Positions 18,605 to 27,243 of a stretch of DNA of 50,238 bases are shown piece by piece. This stretch comes from Novosphingobium album (ex Hu et al. 2023). GTDB taxonomy: Bacteria; Pseudomonadota; Alphaproteobacteria; Sphingomonadales; Sphingomonadaceae. A model generated the notes under the pieces. That model saw only the letters and a list, made by a program, of their open reading frames with translations, searched no databases and was not told the DNA's origin. The translations under genes and the position numbers were made by a program. The stretch spans positions 1-50,238 of the forward strand of contig NZ_JALHLE010000014.1 of the NCBI RefSeq assembly GCF_022832385.1, written 5' to 3'. Positions within the stretch are counted from its first letter, which is position 1. Each line of letters starts with the position of its first letter.

Positions 18605-18648
18605 ATGATCAGGGTTCGATTACACTTGAGCCCGTATTCCTTTTCCAA

Positions 18649-20973
18649 TCAGTTCCGCAGCGGCTTGCCGGTTTCGAGCATGTGCTCGACCCGGGCGATG
18701 GAGCGCGGTTCGCGCACCAGCCGCATGAACGTCTCGCGTTCCAGCTTCAGCAGTTCCTGCTCGGTGACCACATCGACCACGTCGGCATCGCCGCCGCTGA
18801 GCACCGTGGCCAGCGCGTCGGAAACAACCATGTCGTAATCGGTCGCCTTGCCCTGCTTGTGGAAGCCTTCCGCTGCCATGCCCATGGCCACGCGGCCACT
18901 GGGGCCGGGCAGCCTGAACTCGGGTGCTTCGGGCGGGGCGTAGCCGTCTACCAGCGAGAGCGCCTTCTGCTTGGCATCGTAGAGCAGGCGGTCGCGGTTC
19001 ATGGTGATCCCGTCCTCAGGGCGCAGGAACAGCATTTCCTTGGCCTGCGCCGCCGACTTTGAGACCGTGGCGGTCGAGACGGTCTCGAACACCTTGGCCA
19101 CGGCAGGCATCGGCCCGCGCGGCATCATCTTCACCTTGCGGGCGCGATCAAGCATTTCGCCATTGCCGCCCCAGCCCGGGATCAGGCCGACACCGCATTC
19201 GACAAGACCGGTGTAAAGCTCGGCATGGGCCTGGATGGCATCGCAGTGGAGCAGGATCTCGCACCCGCCGCCCACGGCCAAGCCCGCAGGCGCGCTGACC
19301 ACCGGGAACGGCGCATACTTCAGCCCCTTGTAGGCCATCTGGCCGCCCGCCACGAGCTTCTCGATCTCACCCCAGGCGGCAATGTTGAGGCCGAACAAGG
19401 CAAGGCCAAGGTTCGCCCCGGCCGAGAAACTGTCGGCATCGGTATAGACCACCAGCGCCTTGTACTGCGCGGCCACCATCGGGATGGCCTGCACGATCAG
19501 CTTCATCACCTCGCCGTCGAGCGCGTTCATCTTGCCGGTGAATTCGAGGCAGACGACATCGTCACCCACGTCCCAGAGCGCCGCCGAGGCGTTCTTCAGG
19601 AGGGGCTTGGAAGCCAGCTTGATGTCGGCCAGCCGCATCACGCCTTCGGGGCGCACCACATCGTGGTATTCACCGTCGAGGCCGAGGAACTGGCGCTGGC
19701 CGTTCTCGATGCGGTAGAAGGTGCGGTCTCCCGCCACCTTCAGCATCTCAGGCACCGGCTTGCCTTCGGCTTCGAGACGCCCGGCCAGGTACTGCGCGCC
19801 AAGCTTGTCGATCATCTCGAACGGCCCGGCCTTCCAGTTGTAGCCAAGCTTCATCGCATCATCGATGGCCACCACGTCGGACGCAGCAGACGGCACCAGC
19901 GAAGCTGCATAGGCCAGCGTGCCGCCCAGGATGGCCCAAGCATAGGCGCCGATATCACCCTTGCTTTCGGCGAGCGCCTTGAGGTCACCCTTGGCAGCGG
20001 AGCCGCGCGGGCCGAGCGGCTTGATCGCCGGACGGTATTCGCCGCTCGCCAGATCGATGGCTTCCTTGCGGCGGCCCGCTTCCTTGTTGAGGCGGTAGAA
20101 CCCGCCCTTGCCCTTGCGGCCGGTATAGCCATCGGCAATCATCTTGCCGATCAGCGGATGATCAATCGCGATCGCGTGATAGGAATCGTCCTTGGGCAAG
20201 GTCGACGTCAGGCTCGCCTGCAAGTGCGGCATCAGGTCGATGCCGACCAGATCGACAAGACCGAAAATGCCGGTCTTGGGCACACCCATCGGCGCCCCGG
20301 CAATGGCATCGGCCAGTTCGACACTGAGGCCCATGTCGAACGCCGCATTGAGGCCGAGCTGGATCCAGTACGTGCCGATGCGGTTGGCGATGAAGCCCGG
20401 GGTGTCCTTGGCATGGACCACCGTCTTGCCCATCGCGACATCGGCGAACCGTTCGACCTTCGCCGCCACGCCCGCATCCGTATCGGGACCGGTGACGATC
20501 TCCAGCAGCCGCATGTAGCGCGGCGGGTTGAAGAAGTGGGTGATCAGGAAATCGCGCTTGAAGGCGTCAGAACGCCCCTCGACAAGATTTGCCAGCGGGA
20601 TCGTCGAGGTGTTCGACGAGACGGCAGTGCCGTCCTTCTTGAGCGCTTCCAGCTTGGCGTAGAGGCCCTGCTTGATGTCGAGCCGCTCGATCACCGCCTC
20701 GATCACCCAGTCGCATTCGGCGACCTTGTCGAGATGATCCTCGATATTGCCCGTCTCGACCAGCTTCGCGGCGGACGTGCTCATGAACGGGGCCGGATCG
20801 GTCTTGAGCATCTTCGCCACGGCGCCTTCGGCGATCGCGTTGCGATTGGTGGCGTCCCTGGGAACGATGTCGAGCAGCAGCACCGGCACCCCGGCATTGG
20901 CGACCTGCGCGGCGATCCCGGCACCCATGGTGCCGGCGCCGATCACGCAGACTTTCTTGATCGGCTGGCTCAT
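18649..20973 (-). CDS. fadN: Bifunctional 3-hydroxyacyl-CoA dehydrogenase / enoyl-CoA hydratase (FadN type)
   Basis: Carries out hydration and NAD-dependent oxidation in beta-oxidation. The 774-residue protein has the dehydrogenase first (VCVIGAGTMGAGIAAQVANAG, residues about 8-28) and the crotonase-fold hydratase last. This is the reverse of FadB/FadJ and the order seen in Bacillus FadN. The dehydrogenase C-terminal segments (DTPGFIANRIGTYW) occupy the middle; the hydratase part includes DADSFSAGANL and a GGGCEILLHCDAI oxyanion-hole region. The start at 20973 overlaps the thiolase stop as ATGA; the longer frame is an artefact. Confidence 0.94.
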   Translation of the reverse strand: MSQPIKKVCVIGAGTMGAGIAAQVANAGVPVLLLDIVPRDATNRNAIAEGAVAKMLKTDPAPFMSTSAAKLVETGNIEDHLDKVAECDWVIEAVIERLDIKQGLYAKLEALKKDGTAVSSNTSTIPLANLVEGRSDAFKRDFLITHFFNPPRYMRLLEIVTGPDTDAGVAAKVERFADVAMGKTVVHAKDTPGFIANRIGTYWIQLGLNAAFDMGLSVELADAIAGAPMGVPKTGIFGLVDLVGIDLMPHLQASLTSTLPKDDSYHAIAIDHPLIGKMIADGYTGRKGKGGFYRLNKEAGRRKEAIDLASGEYRPAIKPLGPRGSAAKGDLKALAESKGDIGAYAWAILGGTLAYAASLVPSAASDVVAIDDAMKLGYNWKAGPFEMIDKLGAQYLAGRLEAEGKPVPEMLKVAGDRTFYRIENGQRQFLGLDGEYHDVVRPEGVMRLADIKLASKPLLKNASAALWDVGDDVVCLEFTGKMNALDGEVMKLIVQAIPMVAAQYKALVVYTDADSFSAGANLGLALFGLNIAAWGEIEKLVAGGQMAYKGLKYAPFPVVSAPAGLAVGGGCEILLHCDAIQAHAELYTGLVECGVGLIPGWGGNGEMLDRARKVKMMPRGPMPAVAKVFETVSTATVSKSAAQAKEMLFLRPEDGITMNRDRLLYDAKQKALSLVDGYAPPEAPEFRLPGPSGRVAMGMAAEGFHKQGKATDYDMVVSDALATVLSGGDADVVDVVTEQELLKLERETFMRLVREPRSIARVEHMLETGKPLRN

Positions 20974-22106
20974 TCTGCCGCCTCCAGAATCGTCGCGATG
21001 CCCTGCCCGCCGCCGATGCACTGGCTGGCGAGCGCGTACTTGCCGCCTTCACGCTTGAGCAGCGCAGCCGCCTTGCCGACGATGCGCGCACCGGTAGCGC
21101 CGAGCGGGTGGCCGATGGCGATCGCGCCGCCGTCGATGTTGGTCCTGGCCGGGTCGAGGCCCAGATCCTTGATGCAGGCCAGCGCCTGCGAAGCGAAGGC
21201 CTCGTTCAGTTCCACGACATCGAGATCGGCAGCCGTGATGCCCGCGCGCGCCATCGCCTTCTGGCTGGAGAGGATCGGGCCGAGGCCCATCGTCTCGGGC
21301 GCACAGCCGCTGATGCTCACCGCCTTGATGCGGGCGAGGATCGGCAGGTTGTTCCTGCGGGCATAGTCCTCGGTGGTGACAAGAACCGCGCTGGCGCCAT
21401 CTGTCAGCGGCGAGGACGTGCCTGCGGTCACAGTGCCATTGGCATCAAAGGCGGGCTTGAGCCCTGCAAGGTCTTCGGCGGTCGTGCCGGGACGGATCGC
21501 ACCGTCGTCGCTCACCATGCCGCCCTTGGTCTGGATGGGCACGATCTCGTCGGCGAACTTGCCCGCCTTGCGCGCGGCGGCGGCGCGCTTCTGGCTTTCC
21601 ACCGCCATGGCTTCCTGCTCGGCGCGGCTGATCTGGTACTTGTTCGCGACGTTCTCCGCCGTCTCACCCATGCTCATGTACACGGCGGACTTCTTGGCCA
21701 GCTCCGGATTCGGCATCGGGTTGAAGCCCATCATCGGCACCCGGCTCATCGATTCGACGCCCGCGCAGATGAACGCCTCGCCCGCACCCAGAGCAATCTG
21801 GCCCATGGCATAGTGGATCGCGCTCATCGACGAGCCGCAGAAGCGGTTGACCGTCATCCCGCCCACCGAAATCGGCAGGTCTGCCAAGAGGCCGATCAGA
21901 CGCGCGACATTAAGGCCCTGCTCCCCCTCGGGGAACGCACAGCCGACAATCAGGTCCTCGACCTCCGCGGAATTCACGCCGGTCTTGCCGATCAGCCCCC
22001 GAATCACCTGCGCAGCCAAGTCATCGGGACGGACCCGCGCCAGGGCGCCCTTGCTGGCAAGATGAAACGGGGAACGGGCGTGGCCCGCAATCACGACGCT
22101 TTGCAT
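20970..22106 (-). CDS. fadA: Acetyl-CoA C-acyltransferase (thiolase)
   Basis: Thiolytic cleavage of 3-ketoacyl-CoA, the last beta-oxidation step. The 378-residue protein carries the thiolase triad: Cys90 in NRFCGSS, His333 in AIGHPLGATG and Cys363 in ASQCIGGGQG. NEAFASQALA is also present. GGAGAG precedes the ATG at 22106. It is first of three genes (thiolase, FadN, acyl-CoA dehydrogenase), the same gene set as Bacillus fadNAE with a different order. It is divergent from the DUF2147-fadL-fadD operon. A biosynthetic acetyl-CoA acetyltransferase is a less likely reading given the neighbours. Confidence 0.94.
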   Translation of the reverse strand: MQSVVIAGHARSPFHLASKGALARVRPDDLAAQVIRGLIGKTGVNSAEVEDLIVGCAFPEGEQGLNVARLIGLLADLPISVGGMTVNRFCGSSMSAIHYAMGQIALGAGEAFICAGVESMSRVPMMGFNPMPNPELAKKSAVYMSMGETAENVANKYQISRAEQEAMAVESQKRAAAARKAGKFADEIVPIQTKGGMVSDDGAIRPGTTAEDLAGLKPAFDANGTVTAGTSSPLTDGASAVLVTTEDYARRNNLPILARIKAVSISGCAPETMGLGPILSSQKAMARAGITAADLDVVELNEAFASQALACIKDLGLDPARTNIDGGAIAIGHPLGATGARIVGKAAALLKREGGKYALASQCIGGGQGIATILEAAE

Positions 22107-22166
22107 GCATTCTCTCCATCGACTGACGCGACGCGCGCCACTCTAGCGCCAGAACGGCGCCATTCT

Positions 22167-22205
22167 CAATTCTTCCCTATAGGTGCAATTCTTTCCCTAT
22201 ACGTC
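22167..22205. promoter_or_regulatory. Tandem near-repeats in the divergent fad control region
   Basis: Two adjacent units, CAATTCTTCCCTATAGGTG (22167-22185) and CAATTCTTTCCCTATACGTC (22186-22205), are near-identical and repeat at a 19-base spacing, close to two helical turns. They lie in the gap between the thiolase operon and the fadL operon. On the minus strand each contains TATAGGGAA. This arrangement suggests a paired regulator site or duplicated promoter element; no known operator is recognised. Confidence 0.5.
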
Positions 22206-22317
22206 AAGCAAATTTTGGGTTAGGCATGCCGCATCGCCCCCCGGGTCCGGATGCGTCATCACGAGCGCATTGGCCGGGAAAAACAGGGGCATAGGTGAGA
22301 GGAACGGAAGGTCGCAC

Positions 22318-22752
22318 ATGAGGTTTTGGAAACACGCGGCAGTGGCGCTGCTTGCCACCGCTGCCTTTGGAAATCCGGCATTTGCCGACAGCCCCGACTC
22401 TGTTCTGGGCAAGTGGCAGACGCCGGTGCGGCACGGCGTGGTCGAGATCGCCCGGTGCGGCGAATCGGTCTGCGGCCGCCTGCTCGAATCGGACGGCATT
22501 CGCGCCGACGCGGACCTGCGCGACGTGAACAACAAGGACGCCGCCAAGCGCACCCGCAAGGTGAAAGGGCTGGCCATGCTTGGCGGCTTCGCCCGCGATG
22601 ACGGAAAGTGGGCGGGGGGCTGGATCTACAACGCCGAGGACGGCGGCACCTACAAGGCCACGATCACCCCTGCCGGCCCGAACGCCCTGAAGCTCAAGGG
22701 CTGCATCGTCTGGCCACTCTGCAAGACACAAAACTGGACCCGATTGCCGTGA
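22318..22752 (+). CDS. DUF2147 family secreted protein
   Basis: A 144-residue exported protein of unknown function. Residues 1-22 form a signal peptide ending AFA-DS. The mature part is a small beta-rich domain with SVLGKWQTPVRHGVVEIARCG, the paired Cys (CGESVCGRL) and the C-terminal KGCIVWPLCKTQNWTR, all typical of DUF2147. GGAAGG lies six bases before the ATG; the longer frame runs back through the regulatory region. It is 43 bases upstream of the fadL-type porin and probably co-transcribed, so an envelope role linked to lipid uptake is possible but only inferred. Confidence 0.85.
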   Translation: MRFWKHAAVALLATAAFGNPAFADSPDSVLGKWQTPVRHGVVEIARCGESVCGRLLESDGIRADADLRDVNNKDAAKRTRKVKGLAMLGGFARDDGKWAGGWIYNAEDGGTYKATITPAGPNALKLKGCIVWPLCKTQNWTRLP

Positions 22753-22795
22753 CCGCGCGTTGCGCAACCAAGAATGACACTGGGAGATACCTGAA

Positions 22796-24094
22796 ATGAA
22801 ATCTGTCTACGCCCGCATCCTCCTTTCCGGCGCGGCCTCCGCCGCTGCCTTCAGCATCGCGGGAACTGCCCACGCGCAAGCCTTCTATCTGCAGGAACAA
22901 TCCGTCCGCGCGCAGGGCCGCGCGTTTTCCGGTGAAGCGGCCGATACCGGCGTCGATTCGATCTGGTGGAACCCGGCCGCGATCGGCGGCATGGAAGGCG
23001 GCGAAGCCTCGATCCATGCCAGCGCCATCCTGCCGCGCGGCAAGGTCTCCGATCAGGGCACGGTCATCGTCCGTCCGGGCCAGGCCGCGGCATCTGTCGG
23101 CGGCAATCCGGTGGAAAAGAACCCGATCAGCAACGGCCTGCTGCCCTCCGGCGCCGTGGCCTACGGCTTCGGAAAAGTGGCATTCGGCCTTGCCGTGAGC
23201 GCACCCTACGCCTTCGAAACCGACTACGCTGCAGACAGCTGGGCGCGCTACACTGCGGACAAGACCAAGCTGCGCACGATCGACATTCAGCCGGCCGTCG
23301 CGGTCCAGCTGGCGCCGGGTCTCAATCTGGGCGCCGGGCTCAATATCGAGCACGCAGACGCCACGCTGAGCAATTACCTGCCCAATCTCTCGCCGCTGCT
23401 GGCCGATGGCCACCAGACGCTTTCGGGCAAGGGCTGGGACCTGGGCTGGTCGGCGGGCATGCAGTACCACACCGGCCCGGTCTCGTTCGGCCTGTCCTAC
23501 AAGTCGAGCGTCAAGCACACGCTCAAGGGCTCGGTAGTGACTGAAGGCCTGCTGGGCCCGCTGGCTGCATCGAACGGCACGGTCAACACCCATGCCCACT
23601 TCGCCACGCCGTGGATGGCGATCGGCAGCGTCAGGTTCAAGGCGAACAATGAGCTCACGCTCAACGCGCAGGTTGTCCGTTATGGCTGGGCTAAATTCGA
23701 TTCCATCCGCCTTGGCGATCCGCTAAACGTAGCGATTCCTGAGAACTATAAGAACAGCTGGAGTTACTCGGTGGGAGCCGATTATGCCGTAGACCCCAAG
23801 TGGACCGTGCGTGGCGGCGTTCAGTACGGTGGCACCCCGACGCGCAATGACGAACGTGACGCGCGCGTGCCGGATTCGAACCGCTGGAATTTCTCCGCCG
23901 GCACCAGCTATGCGGCCACCAGCCACATCACGGTCGATGCCGCGGCTTCGTACATTTCCTTCAAGGACGCTTCGATCGACCGCACCACCGCCGCCTATGC
24001 GGGCACGGCGGTGCAGACACCGATCCTGGTCGACGGCACGCTCACGGACGCATCCGCGCTGGTCTTTTCCCTCGGCGCGCGGGTGACGTTCTGA
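22796..24094 (+). CDS. FadL/OmpP1/TodX family outer-membrane transporter
   Basis: Outer-membrane beta-barrel for uptake of long-chain fatty acids or other hydrophobic compounds. A signal peptide ends AHA-QAF (about residue 27). Mature N-terminal segments AFYLQEQSVRAQGRAFSGEA and DSIWWNPAAIGGM correspond to the hatch domain and the family's WNPA motif. The rest alternates in barrel fashion and ends with the aromatic residue of LGARVTF, as expected for BAM recognition. GGGAGA precedes the ATG. Its stop shares one base with the fadD start, so import and activation are coupled. Confidence 0.93.
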   Translation: MKSVYARILLSGAASAAAFSIAGTAHAQAFYLQEQSVRAQGRAFSGEAADTGVDSIWWNPAAIGGMEGGEASIHASAILPRGKVSDQGTVIVRPGQAAASVGGNPVEKNPISNGLLPSGAVAYGFGKVAFGLAVSAPYAFETDYAADSWARYTADKTKLRTIDIQPAVAVQLAPGLNLGAGLNIEHADATLSNYLPNLSPLLADGHQTLSGKGWDLGWSAGMQYHTGPVSFGLSYKSSVKHTLKGSVVTEGLLGPLAASNGTVNTHAHFATPWMAIGSVRFKANNELTLNAQVVRYGWAKFDSIRLGDPLNVAIPENYKNSWSYSVGADYAVDPKWTVRGGVQYGGTPTRNDERDARVPDSNRWNFSAGTSYAATSHITVDAAASYISFKDASIDRTTAAYAGTAVQTPILVDGTLTDASALVFSLGARVTF

Positions 24095-25788
24095 TGAGCG
24101 GCGCGGCGTCGATCGGCGGCCATGATCGCCCGGCAGTTCCCTCCTCTCACGAGCCGGAAGAAATGCCGCCGATCGCGCCGCGCCTGCTCACCGACCTGCT
24201 CGACCATGCCGTGGAATTCCATGGCGAATGGCCGGCGGTCGACTTCATGGGCCGCAAGTGGACCTATGCCGAGATCGGCGATCTGGCGCGCAAGGCCGCG
24301 CGCGGGTTGCAGGATCTGGGCGTCACCAAGGGCACCCGCGTCGGACTGTGCCTGCCGAACACGCCCTATTACGTGGTCTGCTACTTCGCGATCCTGCGCA
24401 TCGGCGCAGTCGTGGTGAACTTCAACCCGCTCTACACCGAACGCGAGATGGCGCATCTGGTGGAGGATTCGGGCGCCGAAGTGATCATCACCACTGATCT
24501 TGCGCTGTCGCTGCCCAAGATCGAGCCATTGGTGGGCAAGGATACGCTCAAGCGCGTGATCGTATGCCCCTTCGCCGATGCCTTGCCTTCGATGAAGCGG
24601 CGGGCGTTCCTGCTGTTCAAGCGGCGTGACGTCGTCCACGAGCCGCACGACCTGCGATATGTCCGATTCATGGACCTGATCGCACGCGATGCCGATCCCG
24701 AACCCGTCATCCGCGATCCGCACGATCTGGCCGTGCTGCAATATACCGGCGGCACTACCGGCGTGCCCAAGGGCGCCATGCTCAGCCACGCGAACCTGGC
24801 CGCGAACAGCGCGCAGATGATCGCCCATGTCGGCCACATGCCCGATCATCAGGAGCGCACGCTCGGCGTGTTGCCACTGTTCCATGTCTTCGCACTGACG
24901 ACGGTGCTCAACTATTCGGTCGATACCGCGGCCGAGATGATCCTGCTGCCGCGCTTCGAGATGAAATCCTTCCTCGCCACCGCGAAGCGCACCAGGCCGA
25001 CCCAGTTCTTCGGCGTCCCAACGCTCTACACCGCGCTCAACAAGGAGCACCTGCACGGCGAATTCGACAGCGTGCGCGTGTGCATTTCGGGCGGCGCCCC
25101 GATGCCGCTGGAAGTGCGCAAGGTGTTCGAGCAGAAGACCGGCGTGAATGTGGTCGAGGGCTATGGCCTGTCCGAAGCCAGCCCGATCATAGCCTGCAAT
25201 CCGATCGACGGGCTGGTGAAGGACAACTCCTGCGGCCCCGCCTTTCCCGGCACCGCTCTCGAGATCCGCGATCCGGACGAGCCCAACCGCGTGTGCAAGA
25301 CCGGCGAGAAAGGCGAAGTCTGCGCGCGCGGCCCGCAAGTCATGAAAGGCTACTGGAACCGGCCGGAGGCGACGGACAATACCTTCATCTACGGCGCGCT
25401 GCGCACCGGGGACATTGGCTATCTCGACGAAGACGGCTATCTCTTCCTTGTCGACAGGATCAAGGACATGATCCTGTGCGGGGGCTACAACGTCTATCCA
25501 AGGGTCATAGAGGAGGCTCTCTACGAGCATCCGATGGTGGCCGAGGCGGCAGTGATCGGCGTGCCGGACGCCTATCGCGGCCAGTCCCCGAAAGCGTTCG
25601 TGGTGCTGCACCAGGGGGACATACTGGATGAAGATACATTGAAAGCCTTCCTCAGCGAACGCCTGAACAAGATCGAGATGCCGGGGGCGATCGAATTCCG
25701 TACCAGCCTGCCCAAGACCATGGTCGGCAAGCTCTCCAAAAAGGACCTCGCCGAAGAGGAAGCGGCGCGCCGGGCGGCAGGCTCATGA
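24094..25788 (+). CDS. fadD: Long-chain fatty acid-CoA ligase
   Basis: ATP-dependent activation of fatty acids to acyl-CoA. The 564-residue ANL-superfamily enzyme has the P-loop-like YTGGTTGVPKGAM starting at residue 217, the GYGLSEASP motif, and TGDIGYLDEDGYLFLVDRIKDMI at the hinge to the C-terminal domain. The catalytic lysine is in TMVGKLSKKDL near the C-terminus. The ATG overlaps the porin stop (TGATG). Downstream it overlaps the MerR gene by four bases. It matches FadD-like enzymes better than short-chain ligases, and the porin neighbour supports long chains. Confidence 0.93.
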   Translation: MSGAASIGGHDRPAVPSSHEPEEMPPIAPRLLTDLLDHAVEFHGEWPAVDFMGRKWTYAEIGDLARKAARGLQDLGVTKGTRVGLCLPNTPYYVVCYFAILRIGAVVVNFNPLYTEREMAHLVEDSGAEVIITTDLALSLPKIEPLVGKDTLKRVIVCPFADALPSMKRRAFLLFKRRDVVHEPHDLRYVRFMDLIARDADPEPVIRDPHDLAVLQYTGGTTGVPKGAMLSHANLAANSAQMIAHVGHMPDHQERTLGVLPLFHVFALTTVLNYSVDTAAEMILLPRFEMKSFLATAKRTRPTQFFGVPTLYTALNKEHLHGEFDSVRVCISGGAPMPLEVRKVFEQKTGVNVVEGYGLSEASPIIACNPIDGLVKDNSCGPAFPGTALEIRDPDEPNRVCKTGEKGEVCARGPQVMKGYWNRPEATDNTFIYGALRTGDIGYLDEDGYLFLVDRIKDMILCGGYNVYPRVIEEALYEHPMVAEAAVIGVPDAYRGQSPKAFVVLHQGDILDEDTLKAFLSERLNKIEMPGAIEFRTSLPKTMVGKLSKKDLAEEEAARRAAGS

Positions 25789-26231
25789 GCCCCGCCAGCG
25801 CTGCCACCGCGGCAGAAAATCTGGAGATGCTGGGCATCCAGGAGGCGGCGAACCTGCTCGGTGTCACCATGCGGACCTTGCGCTTCTACGAGGACAAGGG
25901 GCTGATCGCCCCGCAGCGCGCGGGCACGACACGGATCTATTCCCGGCGCGAGATCGGCCGGATGCAGCTGATCCTGCGCGGCAAGCGGCTGGGCTTCAGC
26001 ATCCGCGAGATCAAGGAGTTCCTCGACCTCTACGATGTCGATCCAGAGCACAACGAGCAGGTGCGCCAGCTGATCGCCAAGGTCGGTGAGCGCATCGGTG
26101 ATTTGCGCAAGCAGCAGAAGGCGATCGAACAGACGCTGGGCGAACTGCTCTCGATCGAGCAGCAGGCGCGCGAGTGGCTGCAGGGCCAGAATAGCGGCGC
26201 GGATACGGTGATCGGCAAGAGCGGTGTCTGA
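25785..26231 (+). CDS. MerR family transcriptional regulator
   Basis: A 148-residue regulator. The winged HTH (about residues 16-85) contains LGIQEAANLLGVTMRTLRFYEDKGLI and RIYSRREIGRMQLI, followed by the dimerisation coiled coil (RVGERIGDLRKQQKAIEQTL-like region, about 95-130). There are no metal-binding cysteines, which argues against a metal sensor. Related MerR proteins control branched-chain or fatty-acid catabolism in other proteobacteria. It is embedded in the operon, overlapping fadD by ATGA and the thioesterase by eight bases, so it probably controls the two divergent fad units. Confidence 0.88.
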   Translation: MSPASAATAAENLEMLGIQEAANLLGVTMRTLRFYEDKGLIAPQRAGTTRIYSRREIGRMQLILRGKRLGFSIREIKEFLDLYDVDPEHNEQVRQLIAKVGERIGDLRKQQKAIEQTLGELLSIEQQAREWLQGQNSGADTVIGKSGV

Positions 26232-27099
26232 AACGCTGGAGAGCGCAGTATCGAAACTGCGCGGCCTGCTCACCATCGAGGAACTCGATACCGATCTCTA
26301 TCGCGGCGTGTCCCCGCCCAGTGGGCCGGGCCGCGTTTACGGCGGACAAGTGGTGGCTCAGGCGCTGGCCGCTGCCGCCCGGTCGATACCCGAAGACAAG
26401 CAGGCGCATTCGCTGCACTCCTATTTCCTGCGCCCGGGAGATTCCTCTCGGCCGATCATCTACCGCGTACTGCGCGATTTCGACGGCCGCAGCTTCGCCA
26501 ACCGCCGGGTCGTGGCCATGCAGGACGGACGGCCGATCCTGAACCTTGCCGCCTCGTTCCACCTTTCCGAGCACGGCTACGCCCATGCCGCCCCGATGCC
26601 CGGTGTTATGCCACCCGAGGCTTGCCCCGAGCTTGCCGGTGCGCTCGCTGCCTCGGGTCAGCCGATCCCGTCCGCCATTCTGGAATGCCTCGCCGCGTAC
26701 GATGTACGCCCCGGCCCTCGCGCGCCTGCCGGCCGGGACGGCGCAGGAATTCCGGAGCAGTACCTGTGGTTCCGCCTCGCCTGCCCGATGGAAGCTGATG
26801 CGGCGCTGGCGCGCGTGGTGCTCGCTTATGCCAGCGACTTCGCCCTGATCACGACCGCAGTGCTGCCGCACCCGGTCGTGTTTTTCTCGTCCCAGCTGCA
26901 AACTGCCAGCCTCGACCACACCATATGGTTCCACGCGACACCGCCAGTCGACGACTGGCTGCTCTATGTGATGGACAGTCCCTGGTCCGGCCATGCCCGC
27001 GGCTTTGCGCGCGGATCGATCTTCGACCGCACGGGCGCGCTGGTCGCCAGCGTCGCGCAGGAAGGACTGTGCCGTCCGGCGGGCGGCGCGAAAGCCTGA
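26224..27099 (+). CDS. tesB: Acyl-CoA thioesterase II
   Basis: Hydrolyses acyl-CoA to free acid and CoA. The 291-residue double-hotdog protein has the TesB hallmarks: RVYGGQVVAQAL near the N-terminus, HSLHSYFLRPGD, YASDFALI with the catalytic Asp, and SVAQEGLCR with the catalytic Gln near the C-terminus. It starts with GTG at 26224, overlapping the MerR gene by eight bases. It is the last gene of the fadL-fadD operon and probably relieves acyl-CoA accumulation during fatty-acid growth. Confidence 0.93.
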   Translation: MSETLESAVSKLRGLLTIEELDTDLYRGVSPPSGPGRVYGGQVVAQALAAAARSIPEDKQAHSLHSYFLRPGDSSRPIIYRVLRDFDGRSFANRRVVAMQDGRPILNLAASFHLSEHGYAHAAPMPGVMPPEACPELAGALAASGQPIPSAILECLAAYDVRPGPRAPAGRDGAGIPEQYLWFRLACPMEADAALARVVLAYASDFALITTAVLPHPVVFFSSQLQTASLDHTIWFHATPPVDDWLLYVMDSPWSGHARGFARGSIFDRTGALVASVAQEGLCRPAGGAKA

Positions 27100-27243
27100 C
27101 TTCGCCGCGCATTTTCGCGCTGCGACATTGACATTGCCGCAGCCCGCGACATCATCGCCCGCAGCCGTTCGATAGCGACGACGCGGACAACCGCGCGCAC
27201 CCCCACCCTTCCGGTCCACGCTTTCCGCGGAGTACTTACCCCT

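Noticed and set aside
19225..21366. A 713-codon plus-strand frame over fadN and the thiolase gene.
   Set aside because: It crosses two genes with intact catalytic motifs on the minus strand, and its product is Arg/His-rich with no recognisable family.
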